Shown: positions 16,731 to 26,396 of the stretch, piece by piece | Layout of the letters: each line of letters opens with the position of its first letter | How positions within the stretch are numbered: the first letter of the stretch is position 1 | NCBI RefSeq assembly: GCF_000513895.2 | Contig: NZ_CP165783.1 | Span: forward strand, 434,001-498,000 | Reading direction: 5' to 3' | DNA from: Ensifer sp. WSM1721 | Lineage (GTDB): Bacteria > Pseudomonadota > Alphaproteobacteria > Rhizobiales > Rhizobiaceae | DNA length: 64,000 nt | Notes under the pieces: model-generated | Told to the model about the DNA's origin: nothing | Databases searched by the model: none | The model's input: only the letters and a program-made list of their open reading frames with translations | Position numbers and translations under genes: made by a program

Positions 16731-17594
16731 ATGACGAAGCGTATCCTAATTACTGGCATGTCGGGAACAGGCAAATCTGCGGTGATCGCAGAGCTTGCGC
16801 GGCGAGGTCATCGGGCGATTGATCTGGACGTGCCCGAATGGTCACACTGGGTCGATGCCGCTCAGGGCGACGACCTGGCGCCCAGAGATGGACAGGATTG
16901 GGTATGGCGGGAAGATCGCGTCAGAGACCTCCTTTTGCTTAACGAGCGGGAAAACCTGTTCGTTAGCGGTTGCGCCGAGAATATGGACAAGTTGTTCGAT
17001 GTGATCGACATGATCGTCCTTCTGTCTGCGCCGCTCGAGACGATCATGGACCGGCTGAGAGGGCGGTCGGGCGAAGGATACGGTCAAACAGCGGGCGAGC
17101 AGCGCAAGGTTGCCGAGCTGATCGAAGCGGTCGAGCCACTGCTCCGTGAGTCATCGGATTTCGAGATCGACACGCGACGGCCGGTAGCCCACACGGTTGA
17201 CCAGATACTGTCCAAGGTTGCGTGCCTCGCGCCGCCGTGCGGTGCGCCACCAGCCAAGCCTGCCTTATTGCGAAGGAGAGGCCGGCCCCGTGGAGGCTAC
17301 ATTGAGCTCTACAATCTGTTGCTCCGTCGGCAACGGATGAACCTTTCGTGCAACGACACACTCACGGCACCAACACCTCTGCAAAAAAGCGAAAAGTGTT
17401 ATCCATGTCTCCGGTACAAAACGTCACCTCTCTCTCCGGACAGGCCTCATTCGAGTCTCAATTTGACCAAGCAATCGGGGTTGAACCCAGGCGTTGATCC
17501 GGTATGCCGGCTTTTAGGGCTGAAAGCAGACGTTCAACGCGTGAGAGGCGGCCGCAAGTGGGCAAAGCTCCGCTTATGGACGTCCCCTGGATAA
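16731..17594 (+). CDS. Shikimate-kinase-like P-loop ATPase with aberrant C-terminal extension
   Basis: The ATG at 16731 begins MTKRILITGMSGTGKSAVIA; the Walker A is GMSGTGKS. Residues 1 to about 165 match a family of about 175-residue rhizobial P-loop proteins (DLDVPEWSHWVDAA, WVWREDRVRDLL, LFVSGCAENMDKL, VLLSAPLETIMDRL, FEIDTRRPVA). Normal members end soon after that. Here the frame runs on for another 120 residues of low-quality, Arg/Pro-rich sequence, so the native stop was probably lost by an indel near 17225. The substrate is unknown; a small-molecule kinase is likely from the fold. Confidence 0.72.
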   Translation: MTKRILITGMSGTGKSAVIAELARRGHRAIDLDVPEWSHWVDAAQGDDLAPRDGQDWVWREDRVRDLLLLNERENLFVSGCAENMDKLFDVIDMIVLLSAPLETIMDRLRGRSGEGYGQTAGEQRKVAELIEAVEPLLRESSDFEIDTRRPVAHTVDQILSKVACLAPPCGAPPAKPALLRRRGRPRGGYIELYNLLLRRQRMNLSCNDTLTAPTPLQKSEKCYPCLRYKTSPLSPDRPHSSLNLTKQSGLNPGVDPVCRLLGLKADVQRVRGGRKWAKLRLWTSPG

Positions 17595-17597
17595 GGA

Positions 17598-17972
17598 CTA
17601 GGCCCCGGGTTCGTGGCAAACCACTTCGATGTTATGCCCGTCCGGACCAATGACGAAAGCTGCATAGTAGTTCGCGTGGTAGTGCGGGCGCAGACCTGGC
17701 GCACCATTGTCTTTGCCACCCGCCTCCAGAGCTGCGCGATAGAAAGCTTCGACTTGCTGGCGATTCTCGGCCGTGAACGCCAAGTGAAGATGCGCCGGCC
17801 TCTCGTCGGTTTGATGCAGGCACAATGAAGCCTTGCCCTTTGCGCTAAGCTCGACACCGTACGAAGGCGGCCCCTCCGAAACAACAGCGACGCCGAGCGG
17901 CTCGAGTGCCTTGAGAAAGAACGCTTTGCTCGCTGCATAGTCGCTGACTCCGAACTTGACGTGATCAAACAT
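17598..17972 (-). CDS. VOC-family (glyoxalase/bleomycin-resistance) protein
   Basis: 124 residues from the ATG at 17972 with AGGTGA upstream. It shows a vicinal-oxygen-chelate fold: MFDHVKFGVSDYAASKAFF at the start, SLCLHQTDERPAHLHLAFTA in the middle, and YYAAFVIGPDGHNIEVVCHEPGA at the end. His and Glu ligands are at the expected places (FDHVKF, HLHLAF, NIEVVC). Members act as lyases, dioxygenases or drug-binding proteins. It stands alone; substrate unknown. Confidence 0.85.
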   Translation of the reverse strand: MFDHVKFGVSDYAASKAFFLKALEPLGVAVVSEGPPSYGVELSAKGKASLCLHQTDERPAHLHLAFTAENRQQVEAFYRAALEAGGKDNGAPGLRPHYHANYYAAFVIGPDGHNIEVVCHEPGA

Positions 17973-18260
17973 GAGTTCACCTGAAGTGTTGGGCCTGCCC
18001 TGGCGGAAAGGCAACCGGAGCATGCTTCCCAGCTGCGCGCCCTGCAATGTCTGCTTGCGGCTCCAAGTGTCGATTGCCACGCTATTTTGCCCTTATGCTC
18101 GTCTAAGCCATTGAAATTCACACCAGTCGTATTTTGGCGTCGACGGCAAACATTGCCTTTTCTGTCATCATAGTTTGCCCCTGCCGCCACAACGAGGCGT
18201 CTTCAAGGTTCAGCAAGCAGCAACGCGTCGCCAGCCGGTCAACTAGGTTGTCAGCCTGTA

Positions 18261-18510
18261 CGGCCTGGGACCTTACAGGAGCTCGCCCACCACGTCGGCA
18301 TGTCTCGCACGACCTTCGCCGTAAATTAAGGAAAAGGTCGGCCTCTCAGCGATCGACTACCTGACGCGCTGGCGCATGCTCCTGGCCGGGGACAGGCTGG
18401 CGAATACCCAGCAATCAATCGCTGCGATCGCATCGTCGCTCGGCTATGAGTCCGAGAGCGTCGGCGCAGCGTTCAAAAGCGTCATGGGCTGCTCACCAGG
18501 CAATTTGGTC
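18261..18510 (+). pseudogene. C-terminal fragment of an AraC-family regulator
   Basis: The first AraC helix-turn-helix is visible (LQELAHHVGMSRTTFAV), followed by an in-frame TAA at 18327-18329. The homology then goes on in another frame: KEKVGLSAIDYLTRWRMLLA, then IAAIASSLGYESESV and AFKSVMGCSP. No N-terminal ligand domain or start codon precedes it. So it is a truncated and frameshifted remnant of an AraC/cupin-type regulator. Confidence 0.75.
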
Positions 18511-18665
18511 GGAACGGAAATCCTCCGGCAACCATTCGCGGAGGGAGGGTCGCAGCCGCGATCTGATCGAAAGGGGACGTGGTTTAGTGCGGAAATCGGC
18601 AGAAGTCGGCCGGCGGAAGCTGAATGGGTACGACGCAAAACCGTTCCCGTCGTCATGCGCGTGCA

Positions 18666-20108
18666 TCATCCCTTCACCGTGATCAGCGGGCTAATCTTCG
18701 CAACTTTCGTTATCATCCCCGCTTCGACCATGGGCTCTACGACGCTGTCGATTGGCTTATATGCTGCTGGCGCTTCTTCGTTGAGACGAGCCTGGATCTC
18801 GGCCACGATATCCTGCCGGCCACGCAAAGCCGCGCTTTGCGGATCGACAGGGCCGATAACGCGCAGCCCATTGCTTGTATTCGTTTTCGAGCGCGCTTCC
18901 TGCCGCGAGAGCTTACGTCCCGCTCCATGGGCGGCTGAGTCTAGAAAGTCAGTCGAACCGCGTCCGGCAAGTAGCCATGTGCCATCTCCCATTGAGCCGG
19001 GCAGAATGACTGGCTCGCCAAGCCATTCGTATGGACTAGGGGCCAGGACACCAACACCTCTAGCTGGGCAGGCACCTTTTCTGTGGCGCACGATGTTTCC
19101 GCTTTCCCAAACGGTATTGTGTGGGGCGTCGTAAATAAGACGGTGCCCGACCTCTCGTCCCAACGCACGCGCTACAGCCTCCACTGCCGCAAGTCCGATA
19201 AAGAAGCGGTTGGCAAATGCGGCATTCACCGCATTCGCATGGCCATTCATGTATCTTCGATAGAGATGTGGTTGCGCCTCCATAGAGAGCACCCGCCAAT
19301 CCTCGCCAGTTCTGGAATCAGACCTCGATCTCACTCTGGTTGCGGTGCCAACTCGCTGTCCAAAGTCGAGGGAACCGGAGTGGACGACAAGGATGATCGA
19401 GCCCGCCTTCAGGCCGGCTGTCCTGGCGAATGCGCCATCTACAACGTGATCGACACAGCCAAGTTCAACGAAGTGATTTCCGCCACCTATCGTACCGAGA
19501 ATTGCATCACGGCGGTGGTCACCATTGATCTGCGCATAATCTGCAAAATCGGGATCGATGTGCTCGCATGCGAAAGCGCCATTGTCCGAATGGCGCTCAA
19601 GATCGGCCCACGCCCGCGAAAGATCCAGTTTGGCAAGCAGGCCCGTGCTTTTCTGCTGCAGGTTATCGAGAAGCGCAGGTAATCCCTCGCGCAGAATCGC
19701 GTGCCGATCCAACCCCGTCAGTGCGATATCGCGTCCACCCTGAAAGAAGAGATGTCGAAGATGATGGTCGAGCAGCGGCGTCGACAACTGATCGGCCGTG
19801 ACATCGTCGAGAACGACCATGCGCATCCCGCAACCGATGTCAGATCCGATCATGTGCGGAAGGACCGCGCCTTCGACGTCAGCTACAACGCCGACAGGTA
19901 CGGGCTTGCCTGGATGAAAGTCGGGGGTCGTGGCTACGGCCCGAAGGGAGGCATTCTTCTGCGCCATCGCGTCGGGTGTCGGCAAAGCGCTCGCGAGATC
20001 TGCAAGTGAGTGCGAAAAGTTCCTGTCCGGCTCGTCGTAGGCTACGACAGACCTGATGACATGCCCAGCAATGTTGCTGGTGCGGCAGATAAATGATGGC
20101 GCGTTCAT
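18666..20108 (-). CDS. rtcB: RtcB-family RNA ligase
   Basis: 480 residues, full length for RtcB. The metal and guanylate site motifs are all present: GSDIGCGMRM, GTIGGGNHFVEL, VVHSGSLDFG, NGHANAVNAAF, DAPHNTVWE and PGSMGDGTWLLAGRG, plus the HGAGRKLSR loop with the His that is guanylylated. RtcB joins 2',3'-cyclic phosphate or 3'-phosphate RNA ends to 5'-OH ends with GTP and Mn, in tRNA and RNA repair. It has no RtcA, archease or RtcR regulator beside it. The C-terminal SVVEPMVEAGMITKVAKISP is the usual end, so the protein is complete. Confidence 0.95.
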   Translation of the reverse strand: MNAPSFICRTSNIAGHVIRSVVAYDEPDRNFSHSLADLASALPTPDAMAQKNASLRAVATTPDFHPGKPVPVGVVADVEGAVLPHMIGSDIGCGMRMVVLDDVTADQLSTPLLDHHLRHLFFQGGRDIALTGLDRHAILREGLPALLDNLQQKSTGLLAKLDLSRAWADLERHSDNGAFACEHIDPDFADYAQINGDHRRDAILGTIGGGNHFVELGCVDHVVDGAFARTAGLKAGSIILVVHSGSLDFGQRVGTATRVRSRSDSRTGEDWRVLSMEAQPHLYRRYMNGHANAVNAAFANRFFIGLAAVEAVARALGREVGHRLIYDAPHNTVWESGNIVRHRKGACPARGVGVLAPSPYEWLGEPVILPGSMGDGTWLLAGRGSTDFLDSAAHGAGRKLSRQEARSKTNTSNGLRVIGPVDPQSAALRGRQDIVAEIQARLNEEAPAAYKPIDSVVEPMVEAGMITKVAKISPLITVKG

Positions 20109-20654
20109 GTTGTTCTCCGTGAGTGCCTAGGTTCAGCAGCCGCGGCAATACGGAGTGCGGGTGCGTATGGCATGGAGCGAAGGAGAACACAATACCTCGA
20201 CTCAAGCGGTGGGCTTAGAATGCGGTCATCAGGTCTAAACAGCTGATTGGGGCGGAACTCCTCAGAAGGCTTATACTCGCTACGCAATTGATCAGCGAGA
20301 GGACCATACGCCCGGGCGCAGAGCCGCCAATCCCCGTTGTCCCAGTGTCGTCAAACACCGAGCGCGGCAGTCGCATCGGCGTCCATTCATCGATCGTCTC
20401 AGGTGGGTGGAGAGCAGAAGTTCGGCTCCCGCTCAGCTCGGGTCCGGTTCCCGCTGCCACGAGCGGGCATTCGGAGGTTTCGAGTGACTCCGATTTACCT
20501 CGGGCTGCAGTCGGGAGCCCGGCGTTCCTTCGCGGTGAGGGTGATCACGCTGCTTCCGCCGATCTGCGAACCAGCTTCCGCATTCCCGGCATGACGCTGA
20601 ATACGCTATATACGCAATGGAACGAAGTCGTCTCTACCGATTTGAGGATAAGCC
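20109..20654. other. About 550-base spacer without a confident gene
   Basis: A minus-strand frame (20215-20460) is open but shows no family pattern. The promoter of rtcB lies at the left end. A GAGGAT ribosome-binding site before 20655 belongs to the following pseudogene. I see no RNA gene. Confidence 0.4.
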
Positions 20655-21347
20655 ATGAATCAGGACATCCGACTTTTTGGCGCTATTGCGGTTCGACCCG
20701 CCGTCCTTGTTCTCTTATCTCAGTTCGAAGCGGCGACAGGATACAAAGTTGCGGTCAAGTTCGAGCTCAATCCGGCAGTAAGGAAGCAGATTGAGGCCGG
20801 GGAGCCTTTTGACCTCGTCATCACCAATCCACATTTGGTTCAGGAGCTGACCGCCTTAGGAAAGGTCAAGTCGGGGACTCAGGTAGCGTTTGGTCGAATA
20901 GCAATGGGCGTGGCCGCCAGGGCAGGCAGTCGACCCGCTCGACATAGGGTCCGTGGAGGCGTTCGAACACGCATTGAAGAGCGCCGCATCAATCGCCTAC
21001 GCCGCTGACGGACCCAGCGGCGGCTACTTCTCTGGTTTGCTGGAGCGCCTGGGAATAGCGGACAAGCTGAAGCCCAGGCTGGTGGCCACACCAGGAGGGC
21101 AGACAACGCTGGCTGTAGCCCGTGGGGAAGCCGAGTTGGCGGTCGTGCCCGTGACTTCAATTCTCGCCGCCGCTCCCGATGTCATGCTTGTCGGTCGGTT
21201 TCCGGCGGAACTCCAAAGTTATATCGACTTCACCATGGCATCAGCGCCGATCCAAGGGACACGGAAGCCGCCAAGCAACTGTCGGAGTTTCTGATGTCGG
21301 CTGACGTCGATGACACCTTGGCGGCAAAGGGCGTAGAGCGTCGCTGA
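20655..21347 (+). pseudogene. Frameshifted ModA-like substrate-binding protein
   Basis: It begins MNQDIRLFGAIAVRPAVL and follows the pattern of cytoplasmic-type molybdate/anion-binding proteins (COG0725-like): FEAATGYKVAVKFELNPAV, then PFDLVITNPHLV. At about 20925 the homology moves to another frame (AVDPLDIGSVEAFEHALKSA, then GPSGGYFSGLLERLGI). Near 21240 it moves again (ADPRDTEAAKQLSEFLMSAD) and stops at 21345-21347. Two indels disrupt an otherwise full-length gene of about 230 codons, so the decay is probably recent. No signal peptide is seen. Confidence 0.75.
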
Positions 21348-21571
21348 GGGCATACTTGATAAGCAGCGATCGGCTCACGGCGATCGGCTGATGGGCGTCG
21401 CGGTGGCAACCTCGTGCTAGTGCCCAAGCGTCCGCTCTGGGTCGAAGGCGTTACTAGCCGACGTCGAGCGCGCCGTTTGCGACGTTGGTTTTCTCTGGTG
21501 ACGAAAGCTGCCGCGTCCGAGTCGCTGAAAAGATTGGTCGGCATCAAAGGTCGCGAAAGAACGGATCAATT

Positions 21572-22417
21572 TTAAGGTCTGGCCACCGCACTTGAAAACC
21601 ACAGGTCTTTGTAGATTGCAACGGCCGTCTCGTCTGGCGAGCGATCCCGCGTCAGCCAGACCGATCGTATCGACCAGGCGTCGGCCGAACTTGGCAACTT
21701 GCTGCATTCGGCACCATCCGATGCACCGACGCAGGGAATGAACCAAGATGGCATCAGTGGCCGGGCTTGGTAGCCCGAAGCTGTCCGAGTGATCAGGACT
21801 GCAAGACCGGTCTTCTTGTTTGCCTGCCAAGGAAAGATTATCCGGCCCCCGGGGAGCAGTGCTTTGAGCCAATGCGCTGGAAGCGCGACGACGCCGGCAC
21901 TCACATAGACGAGATTGGCGCTCCGCATGGGCAGAGCGGTCGCATCATCATTGGTGACTGCAACGCCCTCGAACGGCTCGAGGTTTTCCCGCGCGCGGCC
22001 GGCTAGACGCCGGTCGATCTCAAAAGCTTGAACATGCCCGTTTGGCAGCACCAGCATCGCGAGCAGAGCGGTATAGTAGCCCGTTCCCGCGCCTACATGG
22101 ATTACCATCTCGCCAGGCTTGGGGGCAGCCGCGCCGATCAAGGCTGCATGGAGGAACGGTTCGCCGTTGTTGATACCTTTCGTGACATCCAGTGCGACAA
22201 GGACATTCTGATAGAGATAAGAGGGATCGGCGCTGGGCGTCTCTACGTAACGGCGATTGACTTTGATCTGCCACGGCCCGGAACCCAGGAACGCCTCGCG
22301 CGGGACAAGCTCAAAGATCCGCTCAAGCCGTTCATCTGCTGAGTTACTGGCAATCGCCATCATCTTTGCGTGGAATGCGCGTATTTCATCCAAACTGGCT
22401 CGGCGATTTCTAGTCAT
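21572..22417 (-). CDS. Protein-L-isoaspartate O-methyltransferase-family protein
   Basis: 281 residues from the ATG at 22417, which is preceded by GGAGGGAGGG. The SAM-binding motif I is VIHVGAGTGYYTALLA; the preceding helix (LYQNVLVALD) and the PLPAHW-like segment (VALPAHWLKALLPGGRII) fit the PIMT family. True PIMTs are about 210-220 residues; the N-terminal 60 residues (EIRAFHAKMMAIAS, FELVPREAFLG) fit, while the C-terminal 60 residues are extra. It may methylate isoaspartyl residues or a small molecule. Solitary gene. Confidence 0.8.
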   Translation of the reverse strand: MTRNRRASLDEIRAFHAKMMAIASNSADERLERIFELVPREAFLGSGPWQIKVNRRYVETPSADPSYLYQNVLVALDVTKGINNGEPFLHAALIGAAAPKPGEMVIHVGAGTGYYTALLAMLVLPNGHVQAFEIDRRLAGRARENLEPFEGVAVTNDDATALPMRSANLVYVSAGVVALPAHWLKALLPGGRIIFPWQANKKTGLAVLITRTASGYQARPLMPSWFIPCVGASDGAECSKLPSSADAWSIRSVWLTRDRSPDETAVAIYKDLWFSSAVARP

Positions 22418-22655
22418 TACCCTCCCTCCGTCCATCGGCAAGATATTTTCGGCCGCATGTCCACTCCACTCCCGGTCGGGCCCAGGCTATAGCAGACAGC
22501 CCTCAGATGAAAAGCTTAGATCTTCTGTCATCAGGAGTTGCATTGCGCTCGCTTCGTTCGCATTCTGTCCGGATTGGCGCAGGAGGTAGGATCCGTGCTC
22601 TAGTCACCATGAGTCCCTTCGCGCCGCCCCCTTCTCTTCATTAGCCGGAGCCGCC

Positions 22656-24515
22656 ATGTCGTTTTCGGATCTCATCTATCGCCCCTTCGAGACGCTCATT
22701 CGTCCGCTCGACATTCCTTACACGCCGCTGCCGTCACGCGGACCATTCGCGCTTCTTATGCATTTCGCCTCGATGTTCCGCGGCGCGCTCGCGGCCGTCG
22801 CCATGCTGATGATCGCTATCGAAGGCATCAACCTCGCGACGATCTGGGGCATTTCCTTTGTCGTGGACGGGGTGACTGCGAAGGGCGCGGCCGCTTTCCT
22901 CGAAGAGAAATGGCCGACGCTGGCCGTTCTCGGCGTGCTGGTTTTCCCGGTGCTGCCGCTGCTGATCTTCCTCGGCAACGCGCTGAACTCGCAGACCGTG
23001 GCGGTGTGCATGCCGGCCGCGATGCAATGGCAGGGTCACAAGGCGGTGGAGCGCCAGGACCTCGCCTTCTTCCACGATCTCTTCGCCGGCCAGGTGGCCG
23101 CGCGCATTTCCCAGGTCGCGTCTGCCGTGCAGCAGCAGATCGTCGTGGCCTTCTATCAAGTGCCGCTCTTCTTGGTGCAGTTTGTCGGCTCCCTCGTTCT
23201 GCTCAGCGCGCTGTCCTGGCCGCTGGCGCTCCCCGTCTTCGTCTGGATCGCGGCCAACATCGCGCTTGCGGCGGCAGCGGTGCCGCGTTTTTCCGAGCGT
23301 TCGCGCAAGACCGCCCGCGCGCGCAGCCTCGTCGTCGGCGCCATGACCGACCTTTACAGCAACATCCAGATGGTGAAGCTGTTCGCGGCGGAGGACAGCG
23401 AGGCGGGGGCGATGCGCAGGATCATGGCGAATGCAATCGAGAGCCAGCAGCGCGAAAGGCGCATCCACCTGACGACCGACACGAGCGTCATCCTGCTCAA
23501 TACCGTCCTGATACTCGCCAATTCCGTCATAGGCTTCTGGGGGCTTGTGGACGGTTTCGTCACCATCGGCCAGTTCGTCGCCTCGATCGCTATCGTGCTG
23601 CGGCTCAACGCGAACTCGCGTGCTTTCCTGCAGATGGGCCAGCAGATTTTTCAGGCGGTGGGAACGATCCGCGACGCCATGCCCGTCGTCACCACACCGC
23701 CGACCATCATCGACGTGCCGGACGCCAGGTCGCTCACCGTGAGGGCCGGCGAGGTCGAGTTCAGGAACGTGCAGTTTGAATACCGGCAGGGACAAGGGGT
23801 GATCGAAGGCCTATCGCTCACGGTGCGTGCCGGCGAGAAGGTGGGGCTGGTCGGGCTCTCCGGCGCCGGCAAGTCGACCCTGGTCAGCCTGCTCCTCCGC
23901 TTCTTCGATCTGAAAGGCGGCGCCATCTGCATAGACGGGCAGGATATACGCAACGTGACGCAGGCGAGCCTGCGTGAAAGCATCGGCGTGGTCACCCAGG
24001 ACGTGTCGCTGCTGCATCGCTCGGTCGGCAACAATATCCGCTACGGCCGGCCAAGTGCCTCGCGTCAAGAGGTGGAGCATGCCGCGAGGCTGGCCGAGGC
24101 GGACGGCTTCATCGCCAACCTCAAGGACAGCGAAGGCCGTGTTGGTTATGACGCCTTCGTCGGCGACCGCGGGGTAAAACTGTCCGGAGGCCAGCGCCAG
24201 CGCGTCGCCATCGCCCGCGTCCTGCTCAAGGACGCGCCGATCCTTGTGCTCGACGAGGCGACGTCAGCATTGGATAGCGAAGCCGAGGCCGCGGTGCAGG
24301 ACAAGCTCGCCCTATTGATGGAGGGAAAGACCGTGATTGCTATCGCGCATCGCCTCTCCACCATTGCCAGCATGGACCGGATCGTCGTGCTCGATAGAGG
24401 TCGCATCGTCGAGGAAGGAACGCCGTCGGCGCTGCTCGAACGGGGCGGACTCTACGCCCGGCTATGGAAGCGGCAGACGGGTGGCTACATTGCCGATACG
24501 GTTGAGGCGACATGA
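22656..24515 (+). CDS. ABC exporter (fused permease and ATPase)
   Basis: 619 residues: an N-terminal six-helix exporter domain (about 30-340) and a C-terminal ATPase with Walker A GLSGAGKST (about 400), signature LSGGQRQR (about 509), Walker B ILVLDEATS (about 530) and the H-loop AIAHRLSTI. A homodimer would export a lipid, drug or peptide. There is no peptidase domain, so it is not a C39-type bacteriocin exporter, and it has no adaptor gene beside it. The nearest relatives by pattern are the MsbA/LmrA-like exporters of rhizobia. Substrate unknown. Confidence 0.92.
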   Translation: MSFSDLIYRPFETLIRPLDIPYTPLPSRGPFALLMHFASMFRGALAAVAMLMIAIEGINLATIWGISFVVDGVTAKGAAAFLEEKWPTLAVLGVLVFPVLPLLIFLGNALNSQTVAVCMPAAMQWQGHKAVERQDLAFFHDLFAGQVAARISQVASAVQQQIVVAFYQVPLFLVQFVGSLVLLSALSWPLALPVFVWIAANIALAAAAVPRFSERSRKTARARSLVVGAMTDLYSNIQMVKLFAAEDSEAGAMRRIMANAIESQQRERRIHLTTDTSVILLNTVLILANSVIGFWGLVDGFVTIGQFVASIAIVLRLNANSRAFLQMGQQIFQAVGTIRDAMPVVTTPPTIIDVPDARSLTVRAGEVEFRNVQFEYRQGQGVIEGLSLTVRAGEKVGLVGLSGAGKSTLVSLLLRFFDLKGGAICIDGQDIRNVTQASLRESIGVVTQDVSLLHRSVGNNIRYGRPSASRQEVEHAARLAEADGFIANLKDSEGRVGYDAFVGDRGVKLSGGQRQRVAIARVLLKDAPILVLDEATSALDSEAEAAVQDKLALLMEGKTVIAIAHRLSTIASMDRIVVLDRGRIVEEGTPSALLERGGLYARLWKRQTGGYIADTVEAT

Positions 24516-24619
24516 AGCGACTCCGCGGCCGTCTTCAATTCCATGCCGCTAGGAGCAGCGAGCCGCGTCGAGGCGGCAAAGCGGCTGTTCCGCCCGTGCC
24601 CGGGCGAGCGTCCTCCTTG

Positions 24620-24694
24620 GTGAAGGTTTTTCGATGCAGCCGACACAGGGCCAGCCGCCATCGTCAGGCCACGGTCCGCATCGAAAACCTTCAC
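24620..24694. repeat. Long inverted repeat (17-bp arms, 40-base loop)
   Basis: The left arm GTGAAGGTTTTTCGATGC (24620-24637) matches the right arm GCATCGAAAACCTTCAC (24678-24694) as inverted repeat, with one extra T in the left arm. The arms enclose 40 bases with no coding sense. The element lies 100 bases after the ABC exporter. It could be a transcript-end structure, a small mobile repeat, or the ends of a lost insertion. Confidence 0.7.
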
Positions 24695-24885
24695 GATAAT
24701 CGCCGTTTGCCGCAAAATGTGCGATGCCTGGTGCGGGCCAGCACGTGTTCTCCGCGAATGACCGATTTGTAGAAGACGGCCTTCGTCCTGCTCATCTGAT
24801 CGAACAAGTTGCGCCATTTGCAGACATTGCGTTATTGGGGCAGGATACCGTCTTCATTAAACACCACGATTGAAAAAGGGCGGTC

Positions 24886-25287
24886 ATGCTGACAGGCTCA
24901 TGTCATTGCGGAAAAGCGAGTTGGACGCTCGAAGGTGATCCTGGCTCGATCACGGCGTGCAATTGTACGCGCTGCCGACGCTACGGCGCCCTGTGGGCAT
25001 ACGACTATGAAGGAGAGCGGGTCGCCATCACCGGGCAGACGGCATCCTATACACGGGCAGGTAGGGAGAAGTCATCGGCTGAGATATTGTTCTGCCCAAC
25101 ATGTGCTTGCGTGCTCGGTTGGCGTGGCTTGCGGCTTGAAACGGATGGCCGTCGACGTATGGCCGTAAACCTGCGTCTTGCGCCGCCAGATGCTGTTTAC
25201 GACCTGCCCATCGATCATTTCGACGGCCTCGATACGTTCGAGGACCTTCCTTCTAAAGGGCGATGTGTGCGCGATCTTTGGTCGTAG
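24886..25287 (+). CDS. GFA (glutathione-dependent formaldehyde-activating-like) zinc protein
   Basis: 133 residues with the full zinc pattern of the GFA family: GSCHCGKASW near the start, then CNCTRCRRYG, then the pair CPTCACVLGW. The family includes Gfa of Paracoccus, which was proposed to speed formation of S-hydroxymethylglutathione, but most members are uncharacterised thiol-binding proteins. It is monocistronic, with no formaldehyde dehydrogenase gene near. Confidence 0.88.
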   Translation: MLTGSCHCGKASWTLEGDPGSITACNCTRCRRYGALWAYDYEGERVAITGQTASYTRAGREKSSAEILFCPTCACVLGWRGLRLETDGRRRMAVNLRLAPPDAVYDLPIDHFDGLDTFEDLPSKGRCVRDLWS

Positions 25288-25458
25288 GGCATGACCAAAT
25301 GACCGCTTCGGGCCGAACCGTGCCATTCCTGGTGCGGATGCCGCCGACTGCTTAGGGTCGATTCTCCCCTTCCATCGTCACAAAGGGGTGAAATGCGGGC
25401 GTTCTGTTTTGGCGCACTCGAGCGTGATGGCATCCGGAGCTACCGGACGAACGTCCGA

Positions 25459-26343
25459 CTAGGGAACCGCATTTGCGGAAAACCGGATCAAGCGGAAGAT
25501 CTCGCTCGGAGCATCGGTCGTGATCTGGCGCACTTTCGCTTCCAGGAGGGTATGCAGTACGGCGTCGCTGATCCCAACGCCAGGATTGACAGTCCAGGCG
25601 TCGGTCTCAATGCCGAGGTCCAACAGGTGCTTGACCAACGGGAATCCTTGACTTTCCGCGGCGACGATGGTGTCGAACCGGAGATAGGCAAGGTTTAAGC
25701 CCGTTCTGCGCCGCTCGATGTGGCGCAGGAGCCGCTCGGGATTGCGTAGAGCTGGCCGTCGGGATACCGCCAGCATCGGATCGTAGCCGAGGCGGGCTCC
25801 GGGAATGGCGGCAACGAGTCGGCGTGCATCATCCAGATGATGCGAACCGACAACAATGGCATCCCCGAGCCCAGCCACGGCCGCTGCCGCATCCGCCACT
25901 GCCGAATCCGTAAGCGCGTGCCCCTCGAGCAGCTTGAGGTCGAGCTGAAGGTTCGCCGATGGCGATCTCTGCAGGCTTCGGAGCGGGGCCACCAGATCGG
26001 CTAGCGACAGCACCGGCGCATCCGGATCGCGGGTGCCGTCCGCGGCGCGGTGGAAGAGTCCTCTGATCGAAGCGATCGGCAGGCGCGATACGCGGCCGCG
26101 TCCGGTGGTCGAGGGACCGAGCGTCGGATCGTGTAGAACCGCAAAGCGGCGATCGGCGGTGGCGAGTATATCGATCTCGAGACTCGCGCCGAGCTGCCAG
26201 CCAAGTGCGAGGTTCGAGCGCTTGAAGGGCGCTTCGGCGAGATGCGTGCGCAGTTTGTGCCACTTGAGCCGAACCGGCCCATAGGGACCCTCAACCGCCG
26301 CCGGCGTGTTGGATGCCTGGCTGCTCGCCTCAAGCGCTGCCAT
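25459..26343 (-). CDS. Glycerophosphodiester phosphodiesterase-family protein (divergent)
   Basis: 294 residues from the ATG at 26343, with AGGAGG upstream. GDPD marks: LEIDILATADRRFAVLHDPT holds the E-x-D metal site and the HD of the catalytic pair. The usual HRG at the start is THLAEAPFKRSN; the His is kept but the Arg and Gly are not, and the PEN motif is KRSN. It has no signal peptide. It is the last gene of the minus-strand ABC operon, starting 54 bases after the ATPase stop. It probably cleaves an imported phosphodiester, perhaps of an unusual type. Confidence 0.8.
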   Translation of the reverse strand: MAALEASSQASNTPAAVEGPYGPVRLKWHKLRTHLAEAPFKRSNLALGWQLGASLEIDILATADRRFAVLHDPTLGPSTTGRGRVSRLPIASIRGLFHRAADGTRDPDAPVLSLADLVAPLRSLQRSPSANLQLDLKLLEGHALTDSAVADAAAAVAGLGDAIVVGSHHLDDARRLVAAIPGARLGYDPMLAVSRRPALRNPERLLRHIERRRTGLNLAYLRFDTIVAAESQGFPLVKHLLDLGIETDAWTVNPGVGISDAVLHTLLEAKVRQITTDAPSEIFRLIRFSANAVP

Positions 26344-26396
26344 CGGCGCGTCCTCCTCTACGCTTCGAGAAAATGGGCGGCTGCCGCTCGATCTTG

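Noticed and set aside
22656..24515. ABC exporter as the type I secretion ATPase of the giant RTX protein
   Set aside because: It is 26 kb away, has no C39-like N-terminal domain and no adjacent adaptor, and matches general MsbA-like exporters better.
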